This document shows positions 46,519 through 56,482 of a stretch of 64,000 nt of DNA, one piece after another. Both the position numbers and the translations under genes were made by a program. The DNA is from Kiritimatiellia bacterium (GTDB lineage Bacteria > Verrucomicrobiota > Kiritimatiellia > WLWN01), in NCBI GenBank assembly GCA_012103575.1, contig WLWN01000001.1:201792-265791 (forward strand), read 5' to 3'. The notes below the pieces were generated by a model. It saw nothing but the letters and a program-made list of their open reading frames with translations, did not search any database and was not told where the DNA came from. Each line of letters starts with the position of its first letter. Within the stretch, counting starts at the first letter, position 1.

Positions 46519-46881
46519 CTATTCCCGCACTGCTTTATGTGAAAAGGTCGGAAGGCCTATGTCACGCACCATCTTCCCTGGCAATGTATAACTCATAACA
46601 GAATCTTGGCCGGCTAGTTTTTTGCGAATATTCTTCAAAAAGGTGACCATGTGAAAAGGCCGAGAAGAAGCCTGATAAAAAGCCAACCGCTTTAAGGCGC
46701 GCAGTGAAGCATACCCAGACTCAGGTAAGGCCTGATGTAACATTAAGGCCATATCTACTAAATCGATAAGCTCCTGTTTATTGATGGAGGGATCCTTTTT
46801 GATCGTGTTCCATAGGCGATGTGCACAAGGGGGAAAAAAAGCCAATTCGTAGGCCATTTGCAATTTATCTCTAGGGTTCAT
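46519..46881 (-). CDS. Hypothetical protein next to a nucleotidyltransferase
   Basis: A 120-residue protein from the ATG at 46881 (MNPRDKLQMAYELAFFPP), all-helical in appearance, with SLRALKRLAFYQASSRP near the middle. It overlaps the end of the nucleotidyltransferase pseudogene by 11 bases, so the two form one unit. A paired arrangement of a small NTase and a helical partner recalls toxin-antitoxin systems. I do not recognise the family, and the function is unknown. Confidence 0.55.
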   Translation of the reverse strand: MNPRDKLQMAYELAFFPPCAHRLWNTIKKDPSINKQELIDLVDMALMLHQALPESGYASLRALKRLAFYQASSRPFHMVTFLKNIRKKLAGQDSVMSYTLPGKMVRDIGLPTFSHKAVRE

Positions 46882-47427
46882 TTTGGGTACCCCATATTTG
46901 CATGTCGATTTCAAGACTTTTCAGATTCTCTTGAAGGACAACATTTTTTCGAAAAGGCTTCGGTAACGTTTGCATCGCTTTCTGTATCTCCTCGAAATCC
47001 ACGTTCATCCTATAACAGAGATACTGAATATCAGCCCGATCAATTTCATCATACCGTATCAATTTGCTTGCAACCAGTTATGCAGGAGAGACGGTAAACA
47101 CTCTCAATTTTTCACCTTTCCAAAAATCACCATAGATGTTTCAGCGTCAGGCGCAGATAAACATAAACGTCCGATTGAAATCCATTCAATATGATCTTTA
47201 GAAAAGTTTTCTTCCGGATTAATGGGAAGACCCGCTGCATGGGCGGCCTGTTGGAAATCCTCAAAATCTACCTCTGAATACGGCGCTGCTATATCAATAT
47301 CCAAACTGGTCCGACCTTCTTCGTCTAAAAGTATAAACGCCGCACTTCCATAAATACAGAGCGTAGTTTCTGTAGCCAGTCGCTTATCGATGGCTGCCAA
47401 ATAATTCAGTAATTGATTTTGGTTCAT
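46871..47427 (-). pseudogene. DUF6036-like nucleotidyltransferase, broken
   Basis: From the ATG at 47427: MNQNQLLNYLAAIDKRLATE, the NTase motif IYGSAAFILLDEEGRTSLDI with DIDIA, and FGKVKN at 47104, where a missing base in an A/T run ends the frame. The next frame continues LRVFTVSPA, a TAA, LVASKLIRYDEIDRADIQYL and ends at 46871. Relatives read P-A-D/E-L-V-A-S-K-L-x-R without interruption. Such NTases occur in AbiEii/MenT-like defence or toxin systems and in unrelated contexts. Confidence 0.6.
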
Positions 47428-47569
47428 GTGGGGGGGGGTATTATAAAAAACTGACGAATTAAAACAAGCGTCGACTCGCCGTCTATCTTTCGCTAACAAC
47501 GAGGAGTGACCGAGGCTGCCGGCGCTCACCCACTCGAAGTAGCGAGGAGCCGAATTACCGCAATCCGCT

Positions 47570-48976
47570 TTATACCGAACCATCTATACACTCATTTGCA
47601 ATCACGCGTTGCTCATTTGCATCATTCCTTAAATGTACGTTTCCCTTGAGTTGTACATCTGGGCCGAAACGAATATCGCCCTGAATCGCTAATGAAGAAC
47701 ATTTGAGCAAGGACGGTGCGGCGACGGGAAGACGTGCTTGAAAATCCTCAATGAGTTTATAATGCGTTCCATCTAAATCAATAACAATGGTTTCTAACTT
47801 TCTACGGGGATTGACTACTACATGTCCGGCTTCGTTGAGAACAAAAATATCTGACCAAAGAGCGAGCAAGTCATTGGTTGTTTTGACAGGAGTAAATCGT
47901 GTTCTAGGTACGCGTAATACCTCAGCATCCGGGAAAGTAGAGATTGCTGCTCCCATGGCCATCTCAAGGTGAAAGACGTTCAAAGATGTTGTATCTTTTG
48001 GATCAATGGTTTTACTATTCACGATTAAGGGAAGCTTAAGAACATTATGGGTTTCGCTTAGTTTTTGCTGAATAGACTCTAAATTGACCCAAATCGTGTT
48101 CGTGTTAAAATATTTAAACTTTGACACATCCTGAAAATCTTCTATTTCGTCTTCAGGACATTGGGCGAGTTCTCTCAAAAGGATTCCCCCGTTCTTATTA
48201 CGCGCTAAATGGCCCCCTTTTTTGTCTGCTTCTGTACGATCCGTGACTTCCATAAGAAACGGAATTTTCCGTTCTACAAAATACGCGAGGATTCGTGGAT
48301 CCATCACCGCCCCCAAATTATCGGCGTTAGAAACAAAGGCATATTTAAACCCTTGCTCTAAAAATTGGCGAAGGATCCCTGACGAGACCATAGCCGTATA
48401 AATATCCCCGTGCCCAGGCGGGCACCATTCTTTGGAGGGATCCTCAGGATGTTCTACAGCTTCGAATGTGTCTTGGTCAATTTTTGGAACTTTATGTTGA
48501 AGGAAAGAAAGGGGAATGTTTTTTTGTCCTTGAACGAGTTCCGGATATTGATCCATCGCTTTGAGGGTATCTTCGTCTGTATTAAAGCTGTTCATAAACA
48601 CGAGCGGCATATCGACTCCATACGTTTTACGTAGGTAAAGGACTTGTTTGGCAATAATATCTAAAAAAGTACATCCGTCTTTTGCTGGGAGAAGAAGTTT
48701 GGCTTGGGCTAATCCCATACTCGTTCCAAGACCCCCGTTTAGCTTAACCATAAGGGTTTGTTTCAAAGGTCGAAGTTCGTCTAAACCACTTGCATGTAAT
48801 GCGTGATAGTCAGGCGCGATCATTAAAGGTTCAATCTCGTAGTGACTGACAAATCCCCTGGCCCCTTCAACAAGTTGAGAGTAGTTGTGTTCGAATGTAT
48901 CGATCGCAACCTGTGGCAATCCTTCATGGCACATACGCCTGACAATATGTTTAAAACTGGTTTTATACTGCATCAC
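47570..48976 (-). CDS. UTP-glucose-1-phosphate uridylyltransferase, UDPGP type
   Basis: Makes UDP-glucose for envelope polysaccharide. The 468-residue protein is the eukaryote-like UDPGP family, not GalU. It has the nucleotide-binding LMVKLNGGLGTSMGLAQAK, FMNSFNTDEDT, PPGHGDIYTAM, VSNADNLGAVMDP and EVTDRTEADKKGGHL, followed by a C-terminal beta-helix. Start overlaps the GGDEF gene end by 4 bases. The two lie in one operon, which hints at c-di-GMP-linked polysaccharide control, but this is only inference. Confidence 0.93.
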   Translation of the reverse strand: MMQYKTSFKHIVRRMCHEGLPQVAIDTFEHNYSQLVEGARGFVSHYEIEPLMIAPDYHALHASGLDELRPLKQTLMVKLNGGLGTSMGLAQAKLLLPAKDGCTFLDIIAKQVLYLRKTYGVDMPLVFMNSFNTDEDTLKAMDQYPELVQGQKNIPLSFLQHKVPKIDQDTFEAVEHPEDPSKEWCPPGHGDIYTAMVSSGILRQFLEQGFKYAFVSNADNLGAVMDPRILAYFVERKIPFLMEVTDRTEADKKGGHLARNKNGGILLRELAQCPEDEIEDFQDVSKFKYFNTNTIWVNLESIQQKLSETHNVLKLPLIVNSKTIDPKDTTSLNVFHLEMAMGAAISTFPDAEVLRVPRTRFTPVKTTNDLLALWSDIFVLNEAGHVVVNPRRKLETIVIDLDGTHYKLIEDFQARLPVAAPSLLKCSSLAIQGDIRFGPDVQLKGNVHLRNDANEQRVIANECIDGSV

Positions 48977-49551
48977 TTTTTCTCGTTTTTTGCTTTTCCA
49001 AGTCTACTTTCTGCTCGTTGCTGAAGAGAAGGTATCGTGTCTTTAGAACCGTTTAAACTTGCAAGGCCTATGCTTATCGTAATGGGTTTATTATAGAGAA
49101 GATTGAGCCGATGTTTTCTTATGTCAGAATACAACCGTGCTGCAAAGACTCTAGCGCTCTCTTCTGGGGTTTCTGGAAGAAGCACAGCAAATTCATCGCC
49201 CAATCTATATCTAAAAAGAATGTCTGAAGTCCTGGATACAGATTCCAGAAATTGAGCAAATTCTGTGAGGAGGGTATCGCCGGCAACGTATCCATACTCT
49301 TCGTTAAGACTTTTTAGTCCATCTAAATCGATAAGAATCAATGACAAGGGCTTGTGATATCGTTTAGCCCGTCCTGCTTCGTTTTCAAGTCGATATTTGA
49401 ATTCACGGCTATTATAGAGCTTTGTAAGGTCATCGATTCGGGCTAAGGCCATGTATTTTTTCAGCTTAGGTGTTAGCAGGACATAAACGACCAAACCGCC
49501 CAATGATGCCGCACAAAAGAAGAGTACGATTCCTAGAAAGATATATTCCAT
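48973..49551 (-). CDS. GGDEF-domain protein with one membrane segment
   Basis: A 192-residue protein with an N-terminal membrane helix (FLGIVLFFCAASLGGLVVYV) and a GGDEF domain (ARIDDLTKLYNSREFKYRL, LILIDLDGLKSLNEEYGY). The signature loop reads FRYRLGDEFAVLLPET, so the first Gly of GGDEF is replaced by Leu. The Asp-Glu-Phe part is intact. Whether it still makes c-di-GMP is uncertain. No inhibitory RxxD site is visible at the expected place. Translationally coupled to the UDP-glucose pyrophosphorylase gene. Confidence 0.85.
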   Translation of the reverse strand: MEYIFLGIVLFFCAASLGGLVVYVLLTPKLKKYMALARIDDLTKLYNSREFKYRLENEAGRAKRYHKPLSLILIDLDGLKSLNEEYGYVAGDTLLTEFAQFLESVSRTSDILFRYRLGDEFAVLLPETPEESARVFAARLYSDIRKHRLNLLYNKPITISIGLASLNGSKDTIPSLQQRAESRLGKAKNEKK

Positions 49552-49553
49552 AT

Positions 49554-49611
49554 TTTCGACCTGAGACTTTCGACCTGAGACTTTCGACCTTCAGACCTTT
49601 GACTCTTTCTT
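49554..49611. repeat. Heptad-type tandem repeats upstream of the GGDEF gene
   Basis: TTTCGACCTGAGAC occurs twice in tandem, followed by degenerate TTTCGACC, TTCAGACC and TTTGACTC units, all multiples of seven bases. It lies between the permease stop and the GGDEF start and resembles the block at 41825. Confidence 0.7.
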
Positions 49612-49613
49612 TG

Positions 49614-51701
49614 CTACCGATATTTCGCCTGCAAATCCCGAATCCCTTCTTCATCCCCAATAATCGTCAATCGGTCTCCCTCACGCAATGTCGTATTTCC
49701 TTGAGGCACAAACGTTGAATCGCCTCTACGAATAATGGCAATCAAACAGCCTGGAGGAAATGATAATGCATGTACTGTTTTTTTGATTAGCGGTGAAGTT
49801 TTAAATCCTTCTTGTAAATAAAGGGATAGATAGCGATCGTTTCGTAAGAGCGACTCTTTCATCGCCTGATCATCCGCGGATTGCAACCATTCACCCATAA
49901 AACCGGAGTCATCTACTCGACTCGCAATTTGGGACAGAATCCGCAAATGTTGTCCTGGATCATCTTTTGAACTGATCAAAAACATAATGGCATAGACTGG
50001 TTCTGATGATTGATCCTCTTGTCCCTCAAACGCGTCTGCCATATCAATATAAAGACCTTCTTTTACACGAACCAAAACCATCTGAGGGTCTGCCACCGCG
50101 GGTAATCGAAGATGAGGCAATGCAGCACTATGTGAAACAGGCGTTGCACCAATACGCGTTCCCTTCATAAATCCGTCCAACAGATGATCAGCGGATGAAT
50201 TTACACGTTGAGCCAAAAGATGAGAAGCCTTACGGGCCGCGGCCTCAAAGTTTTTTCCAGGCTCCAAATCGATCACATGTGCCCGTGTTACAATATCATC
50301 AAAAGGATCTTCGGCTCGCAACCCTTTTTCCTTTAGAATGCCTCTCAATTCTGTATCTAATTCCTCATATCGACGCCGACCCAGTCGTTCAAAAATATGG
50401 TAGATGGCGCCTTCGCGCCTAACATATTTGTGTGCATAACGAAAATACCAACCGACGGATACGGCTAGCAGTCCTGTTGTGAAGAGCACAGGTAACCATC
50501 CCATTGATGCAATGAGTAGCGCAGGGAAAACAATACCTAGAATTTGAATCCAAGGATAACAGGGAGATCGATAACCAGGATCATAAGACGGAATTTTGCT
50601 TTCACGCATAACAATGACGGCTAAACATAGCAAGGCAAACATCAGCAACTGGAAAGCACTCGCTAACTTGGCAATCTTGGTTGCGTTTAAGAGCAACAGA
50701 ATGACCACAATACTCCCAACCGTAACCAATACCCCTGAAATTGGAATATCACGTCGACTTAGCTTGCAGAAAAAAGAGGGCAGTAAATGGTCTCGACTCA
50801 TGGCTAGAGGATAACGAGATGCACTTAGAATGCCTGCATTCGTTACAGAAGCAAAAGCACAAAGGGCCGCGATTGTAATAAGTTTTACGCCCCACTCACC
50901 AAAGATCAATTTAGCGGTAGTTGCCACAGGGGTATAATCGCCTTCCAACCCACTTGCTCCTGCCACACCCGTCATTACATAAAGACCAACGGCATAGATC
51001 AAAATGGCTGTACCCAATGAAAGGAATACGCCTCGCGGTAGACTTTTTTCAGGATCCTTTATTTCTTCAGATACACTAGCCACCTTTGTGACTCCGACAT
51101 AACTAATATACACAAGCCCAGCAGTCGAAAAAATGGCATCCCATCCTTTATCAAAAAATCCAGAGAAATGCGCCAAATTCACATGTGGCATCCCCCCGCC
51201 CATAAACCAAACGAGGATACTGAGAAGACCTCCAACCAACAGAACTTGAAAGAGACCCGCGCTTTTTGCGCCGACCATGTTGATGGCCCCAAATAACAAG
51301 GCAAACGCCAATGCCAGAGGAAGAACCGGCAAGTTTGGAAATATAAGTTGGACATAGGCCCCCATACCGATCAGCGCAAAGGTTGTTTTAAATACCAGTG
51401 CAATCCATGTCCCAATACCCCCAATTGTCCCAACAAGTGGACCCATACTCCGGTCAAGAAAATAGTATGCTCCACCCGCCCGTGGCATAGCTGTCCCTAG
51501 TTCTACGATACTGAACATGGCCGGGATAAGAGGAATCGCCGCTATCAAATAGGCTAAAATGACAGCGGGCCCGGCATGCTGTACGGCAAGACCTGGTAAC
51601 AGAAAAAAACCGGCGCTTAGCGTTGTCCCCGTGGCAATCGCATACACATTAAGCAAGCCCAGCTCTTTTTTTAGACGTTTCCCTTTGGACGAAGTCGACA
51701 T
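49614..51701 (-). CDS. APC-family amino acid permease fused to EIIA-like and RCK_C domains
   Basis: A 695-residue protein. Residues about 1-430 are an APC transporter with about 12 membrane segments (GTTLSAGFFLLPGLAVQHAG, MPRAGGAYYFLDRSMGPLVG). A PTS EIIA type-2-like domain follows (about 460-620), with the phospho-acceptor region SHSAALPHLRLP keeping the His. Last, a TrkA-C/RCK_C ligand-binding domain (IKKTVHALSFPPGCLIAIIR to LTIIGDEEGIRDL). The two soluble domains suggest transport is gated by a nucleotide-like ligand or phosphorylation. The substrate is unknown. Confidence 0.88.
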   Translation of the reverse strand: MSTSSKGKRLKKELGLLNVYAIATGTTLSAGFFLLPGLAVQHAGPAVILAYLIAAIPLIPAMFSIVELGTAMPRAGGAYYFLDRSMGPLVGTIGGIGTWIALVFKTTFALIGMGAYVQLIFPNLPVLPLALAFALLFGAINMVGAKSAGLFQVLLVGGLLSILVWFMGGGMPHVNLAHFSGFFDKGWDAIFSTAGLVYISYVGVTKVASVSEEIKDPEKSLPRGVFLSLGTAILIYAVGLYVMTGVAGASGLEGDYTPVATTAKLIFGEWGVKLITIAALCAFASVTNAGILSASRYPLAMSRDHLLPSFFCKLSRRDIPISGVLVTVGSIVVILLLLNATKIAKLASAFQLLMFALLCLAVIVMRESKIPSYDPGYRSPCYPWIQILGIVFPALLIASMGWLPVLFTTGLLAVSVGWYFRYAHKYVRREGAIYHIFERLGRRRYEELDTELRGILKEKGLRAEDPFDDIVTRAHVIDLEPGKNFEAAARKASHLLAQRVNSSADHLLDGFMKGTRIGATPVSHSAALPHLRLPAVADPQMVLVRVKEGLYIDMADAFEGQEDQSSEPVYAIMFLISSKDDPGQHLRILSQIASRVDDSGFMGEWLQSADDQAMKESLLRNDRYLSLYLQEGFKTSPLIKKTVHALSFPPGCLIAIIRRGDSTFVPQGNTTLREGDRLTIIGDEEGIRDLQAKYR

Positions 51702-51878
51702 AGCTGATTAAATAACCTTCAATCGGTATACGATTCAACCCTATTTCTAATAAAATAACGAGTGCCTTGATAAAGGTCGGTTACGGCTTAACCCTAACCC
51801 TGTAAGCTTCCATTTAGAAAAATTTCACCAAAATCAAGTTGAATAAAACATCTCTGTAAAATATAAAGAAAGCTGGTT

Positions 51879-51955
51879 GGACGCTTAGCTCAGTTGGCCA
51901 GAGCACCACCTTGACATGGTGGGGGCCACAGGTTCAAGTCCTGTAGCGTCCACCA
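51879..51955 (+). tRNA. tRNA-Val (anticodon GAC)
   Basis: A 77-base cloverleaf: acceptor GGACGCT pairs with AGCGTCC; D arm TAGCTCAGTTGGCCAGAGCA; anticodon stem CCACC/GGTGG around TTGACAT, giving anticodon GAC; T arm ACAGG-TTCAAGT-CCTGT; discriminator A; and an encoded CCA end. It reads GUC and GUU valine codons. Confidence 0.95.
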
Positions 51956-52027
51956 CTCTTTTTCGTGGGGACAAGGGATTCGTTTCATTATTCAAACAGG
52001 TCATGCAACAGGGAGATTCGTTAAGAC

Positions 52028-52591
52028 CTATCTATTTACACGTTCGGCATATTTCCCTGTACGCGTATCAATACGAACCCTGTCACCTTGATTGATGAAA
52101 ATGGGGACATGGATTTCATACCCGTTATCGATTTTGGCGGGTTTAAGGACATTAGTAGCGGTATCCCCCCGCGCTCCGGGTTCTGTTTCAGTAATTTTTT
52201 TTTCGATAAAGTTTGGCAGGGTGACGCTTATGGGCCTGTCATTATGAAAAAGGATTTTACATTCGATATCTTCTACTAAAAAATAACGCTGATCATTTAA
52301 GATTTCAGCGTTTACCTCAATTTGATCATATGTTTTGGGATCTATAAATACGAAGTGGTTGCCATCTGGATAGGAATAGATCATATCTTTTTCCATCAAG
52401 TTAGCTTTGTCGATTTTATCAACGGACCGATAGGTTTTTTCGACAGACGATCCTGTGATAAGATTTTTTATCCTACATCGATATAAGGCTTGGCCTTTAC
52501 CCGGTTTGACGAACTGAAACTCGACAACCTCACAAGGATCGCCATCGATCTCGATTTTGAGTCCTTTACGTAAATCAGATGCGTTGTACAT
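52028..52591 (-). CDS. efp: Elongation factor P
   Basis: A 187-residue EF-P that relieves ribosome stalling at proline runs. MYNASDLRKGLKIEIDGDP starts the KOW-like domain. The loop KPGKGQALYRC carries Lys at the site that is modified in many bacteria; the two OB domains follow to YEIHVPIFINQGDRVRIDTR. No EpmA/EpmB modification genes are in the window. It stands between tRNA-Val and pckG, on the opposite strand to the tRNA. Confidence 0.96.
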   Translation of the reverse strand: MYNASDLRKGLKIEIDGDPCEVVEFQFVKPGKGQALYRCRIKNLITGSSVEKTYRSVDKIDKANLMEKDMIYSYPDGNHFVFIDPKTYDQIEVNAEILNDQRYFLVEDIECKILFHNDRPISVTLPNFIEKKITETEPGARGDTATNVLKPAKIDNGYEIHVPIFINQGDRVRIDTRTGKYAERVNR

Positions 52592-52592
52592 G

Positions 52593-52640
52593 ATGCTGGA
52601 TACTGGATGCTGGATTTTTGATCTGGATATCTAGCTAGCA
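52593..52640. repeat. GGATACTGGATGCTGGAT-type repeats, efp-pckG gap
   Basis: GATGCTGGATACTGGATGCT continues as GGATTTTTGATCTGGATATC, a run of degenerate seven-base units. A similar block occurs after the ArsM-like gene at 57664. Confidence 0.6.
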
Positions 52641-52650
52641 TCCACCATCT

Positions 52651-54438
52651 TTATGTCCCCAACCTTTTCTCGAGATTGTTTAGTTCCTTGTCCAATTCCG
52701 TGGGCAAACGGTCTCCAAACTGTGCGTAGTGGTCTCTTATCCCGGGAATTTCTGAAGCCCACCCTTCAATATCTACAGCCAGTAATTTGGCAAGATTCTC
52801 TTCGGATATGTCTAGCCCTTCTATATCTAAAGCCGTTGGATTCGGAAGATAGCCAATAGGCGTTTCTACAGCTTCAGCTTGGTTATCACATCGCTCAAAA
52901 ATCCATTTAAGGACTCGACTATTCTCTCCGAATCCTGGCCATAACCATTTTCCACTCTCATCTTTACGGAACCAATTGATATAATAGATTTTTGGTAGTT
53001 TATCCGCATCTCCTTGTTGGCCTATGTTGATCCAGTGTCTTAGGTAGTCGCCCATATGATAACCACAGAAAGGCAACATCGCCATGGGATCTCGACGGAG
53101 CTCACCTATTTTCCCGGCAGCGGCGGCCGTTTTTTCAGAAGACATAATAGACCCAAGAAACGTTCCATGCTCCCAGCTAAATGATTCGTTCACTAACGGA
53201 ACTACGGAAGCTCTGCGACCTCCAAAAAGAAAAGCGCTGATAGGCACTCCTTTGGGGTCTTCCCATTCATCAGCAATCACAGGACATTGTTGTGCGGGGA
53301 TCGTAAACCGGGCATTGGGATGTGCGGCTGTACGATTGCTTTCAGGCGTCCAAGGACGACGTAACCAGTCTACGGCTTCGGCGGGGGCCTCACTCATTTC
53401 TTCCCACCAAACATCTCCATCTTTAGTTAGTGCGCAATTTGTAAAGATACTGTTTTCTTTTAAGGTTTCCATGGCGTTTGGATTTGAATCGAGACTGGTT
53501 CCCGGAGCAACCCCAAAGAACCCGGCTTCCGGATTAATGGCATAAAGCCGTCCGTCTTCACCAAACTTCATCCAGGCAATATCGTCGCCAATGGTTTCGA
53601 CTTTCCAGCCCTTAATCGTTGGATCCATCATGGCTAGATTTGTTTTTCCACACGCACTGGGAAAGGCCGCCGCTATGTATTTTACGGTCCCTTCTGGAGA
53701 GGTCAGCTTTAAAATAAGCATATGTTCAGCCATCCATCCTTCATCGCGGGCTTGAGCAGAAGCGATCCGAAGGGCATGACATTTTTTGCCCAGCAGGGCG
53801 TTTCCGCCATAGCCAGAACCGTATGACCAGATTTCACGTGTTTCAGGAAAATGACTGATATATTTATTGTCAGGGTTACAGGGCCATGGCAGGTCAGGCT
53901 GTTTGGGTTCTGTTAAAGGGTACCCAACAGAATGAACACCACGCACAAAATCATCGCTTTCACCTAAAACGTCAAAGACCTTCATTCCAACTCGTGCCAT
54001 AATATGCATGCTGCAGACCACGTACGGCGAATCGGTTAATATGACTCCTATTTTTGATATAGGACTTCCGATAGGCCCCATGGAATAGGGTATCACATAC
54101 ATGGTACGACCTTGCATGCACGCTTTGTAAAGATGGCTCATGGACTTTTTCATTTCTATAGGATCCGACCAATTATTGGTAGGGCCAGCATCTTCCTCTT
54201 TTTCAGAGCAGATAAAGGTCCGGTCTTCTACACGCGCGACATCGCCCGGATCTGAGCGACAGATAAAGCTATTTGGCTTTTTATCATGGCTGAGCCGAAT
54301 AAACGTTCCTGCATCGACCATAGATTGTGTTAAGCGATCATATTCTTCCTCCGAACCATCGCACCATGTCACTTCATCGGGCGTACACATAGCTGCTATT
54401 TCATCAATCCAATTTAGTAAACTTTTATTCGTTGTCAT
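52651..54438 (-). CDS. pckG: Phosphoenolpyruvate carboxykinase (GTP)
   Basis: Converts oxaloacetate plus GTP to PEP. The 595-residue length and motifs identify the GTP form. The P-loop kinase motif is [35 protein letters not shown] holds metal-binding residues; [19 protein letters not shown] and the nucleotide-specific [20 protein letters not shown] are present. Ribosome site GAGGAGAAC. It suggests gluconeogenic flux or anaplerotic use. Confidence 0.96.
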   Translation of the reverse strand: MTTNKSLLNWIDEIAAMCTPDEVTWCDGSEEEYDRLTQSMVDAGTFIRLSHDKKPNSFICRSDPGDVARVEDRTFICSEKEEDAGPTNNWSDPIEMKKSMSHLYKACMQGRTMYVIPYSMGPIGSPISKIGVILTDSPYVVCSMHIMARVGMKVFDVLGESDDFVRGVHSVGYPLTEPKQPDLPWPCNPDNKYISHFPETREIWSYGSGYGGNALLGKKCHALRIASAQARDEGWMAEHMLILKLTSPEGTVKYIAAAFPSACGKTNLAMMDPTIKGWKVETIGDDIAWMKFGEDGRLYAINPEAGFFGVAPGTSLDSNPNAMETLKENSIFTNCALTKDGDVWWEEMSEAPAEAVDWLRRPWTPESNRTAAHPNARFTIPAQQCPVIADEWEDPKGVPISAFLFGGRRASVVPLVNESFSWEHGTFLGSIMSSEKTAAAAGKIGELRRDPMAMLPFCGYHMGDYLRHWINIGQQGDADKLPKIYYINWFRKDESGKWLWPGFGENSRVLKWIFERCDNQAEAVETPIGYLPNPTALDIEGLDISEENLAKLLAVDIEGWASEIPGIRDHYAQFGDRLPTELDKELNNLEKRLGT

Positions 54439-54667
54439 TTGTTCTCCTCTTTTATGTTAAGGTGAAGGAAATAGATAGATGGATTTTGAATGTACCGCAA
54501 GATAAATTTTTGTTTTCCCTTGATAAACCCTAAGAATCTATGTCCGCTTTAACGTATATGAACTTAAAAATTAGTCTCCTCTACCTTTGGGAGAGGGGGT
54601 TGTGTTAAAGTCGCCCTTTTTTAACCAAACCGCTTCTATGTCGAATCGCAGGAAAAATTGAATTGTC

Positions 54668-54830
54668 CCTGGATCCGTCAGTTAAACGCGGTTTTCTGCA
54701 CGAACCATTTGGGCCAAAAGGAATTACAAAAAAGCCTCGACGCACCCAGCGGGTGCGCCTGCGTTTTTTTGCAACCTTTTGCCTCCAAAACATTCGCACA
54801 GAAATCCCACGTTTAACTGACGGATCCAGG
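54668..54830 (-). repeat. 163-bp IS1380-like MITE, copy 6
   Basis: Complete copy in reverse orientation. Flanks TTGTC and ATATA do not match, so no target duplication survives. It directly abuts a truncated methyltransferase gene. Confidence 0.95.
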
Positions 54831-54831
54831 A

Positions 54832-55062
54832 TATAGTGAGCATGTTAGCCTTGAGCAGCATATTCGTTCCGTTAAAGAACTCTGTCGTGTGGCTAAAGAA
54901 GTTAGAATTTATCCTCTGCTTTCGTTAAATAGAGAAATATCTCCGCACTTACGAAGTGTTATGTCTCTATTAAACGAAGATGGTCTGTCTACTTCTCTAG
55001 TTGATGTTAAGTACCAGTTTCAAAAGGGGGCAACCCAAATGTTGGCAGCAAAATACGTTTAA
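54832..55062 (+). pseudogene. C-terminal fragment of a SAM-dependent methyltransferase-like gene
   Basis: An open frame right after MITE copy 6 reads EHVSLEQHIRSVKELCRVAK, EVRIYPLLSLNREISPHLRS and YQFQKGATQMLAAKYV, then TAA at 55060. It matches the last 75 or so residues of a class I methyltransferase-like family in which H-x-x-S-I-x-E-x-x-R-V-A-x-E-V-R is conserved. The N-terminal two-thirds are missing. Confidence 0.6.
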
Positions 55063-55116
55063 TCGGGTCACCCCGACTGACCAGTAAAGGCCAGCCGGAG
55101 TTCCCACACCGCCGGC

Positions 55117-56247
55117 ATGCGGGTCCCCTCACTGGGGCCAAAGCCACCGTTCTTTCTCTCACCACGATTCCGTACCAGCGGAGTTGAGCTGAGCAGCTTC
55201 AGGCCATCCAGCTCAAACGTGAGGTGGCAGGCACGTCAAGAATCAAAGGGGCTCACTTCACGGAGCATGAACTTGATACCGCAATGGAGGAGACTCCTGA
55301 GCAGCTGCACACTCGATCCCAACGTCAAGCTGTAGCAGCCGTCAAGGCATACCGCTGGGTCGCAAGCCTTCCGAATGACCATCCTGCCAACGAAGATCTT
55401 ATTCTCAACATCCACCGGCTTGTCATCACGGGAGCCGACGACGGCTACTGCCCCCCGGTCTGCTGCGACGTCAGGATGAGCACGTGACTTTCGGCGCGCC
55501 GCGACATCGCGGGGCGACTGGAGGAGAGGAATACAAGACAGCCTTCAGTCGTTTCTGTGCGACTTTTGACGGTGAAATGCGGGGACATGATCCGCTTGTT
55601 CGCGTACTGGCCGCCCACTATCACTTCGCAGCAATGCATCCTTTTCTCGACGGAAAGGCCGTACGGCCCGGGCGATGGAAACATTCTTCCTTCAGCGCTG
55701 CGGCCTTAGAGAGACCCTCTTCATCGCGATGTCGAACTACTACTATGAAGAGAAGAACTCATATCTACAGGCCTTGGCAGACGTCAGGGCCCGTGACCAT
55801 GACCTGACTCCGTTCCTCTGCTTTGGTCTAAGGGATAGAACTTCAGTGTCGACGCCTCTTTGACGAGATTCGCGGCAAAGTTTCCAAGGCGCTCTACCGC
55901 AATCTCATGTTTGATCTATTTAACCGCCTGAAGAGCGCGCGGAAGAGGGTCATCGCGGAGCGACAGATCAAGACTCTAACGCTTCTTCTTAATGGATCAT
56001 GACGTTCGATTAACTCATTGAAGCCACAAAGGACAATTATCATAGGCTTAAGAACCCAGTCCGAGCCTTAGCTCGTGACATCAACGGCCTGAATTAACTA
56101 CAGACCATCCTCGTGCAACGCGTGAACGAGGACGAATACAGAATTTCTGTGCGACTGGAATGGCTAGCAGAGATCACTGAGACTGAGTTCTTCAAGCGAG
56201 TCAAGGAGATGCCAAAAGCCAAGACGCATGGTTTCCTTGACCACTGA
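55117..56247 (+). pseudogene. Fic-family protein, multiply frameshifted
   Basis: Frames combine as HFTEHELDTAMEETPEQL and YRWVASLPNDHPANEDLILN, VTFGAPRHRGATGGEEYKTA, then the Fic motif region HYHFAAMHPFLDG, where one base is missing: the next frame reads GRTARAMETFFLQRCGLRET. It continues RRLFDEIRGKVSKALYRNLM and ends EMPKAKTHGFLDH. A stop also interrupts after DINGLN. Fic enzymes AMPylate proteins; this one has lost the H-P-F-x-D-G-N-G-R loop. The start is not certain. The region is richer in GC than its neighbours. Confidence 0.75.
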
Positions 56248-56482
56248 TCTTCACCGACTTTGCTTTGGCTCAGAACTTAGGTATCACAAAAGAGAATCAT
56301 GAAAAAGAGGATGAGCAGGGGCTATAAAATTTACTCTTTGCCACCATATGAACAAAGCCGGCGCAAAAAAGAGGTTGATTCGTCCTTAGACATTATGGTT
56401 CTTTAAGACCTATTCACTAAAACTGTTTAGGTAAAAGAATTTAAAGAAGAGATTTGATTACAAAGCAAGGAGCATACAAAGA

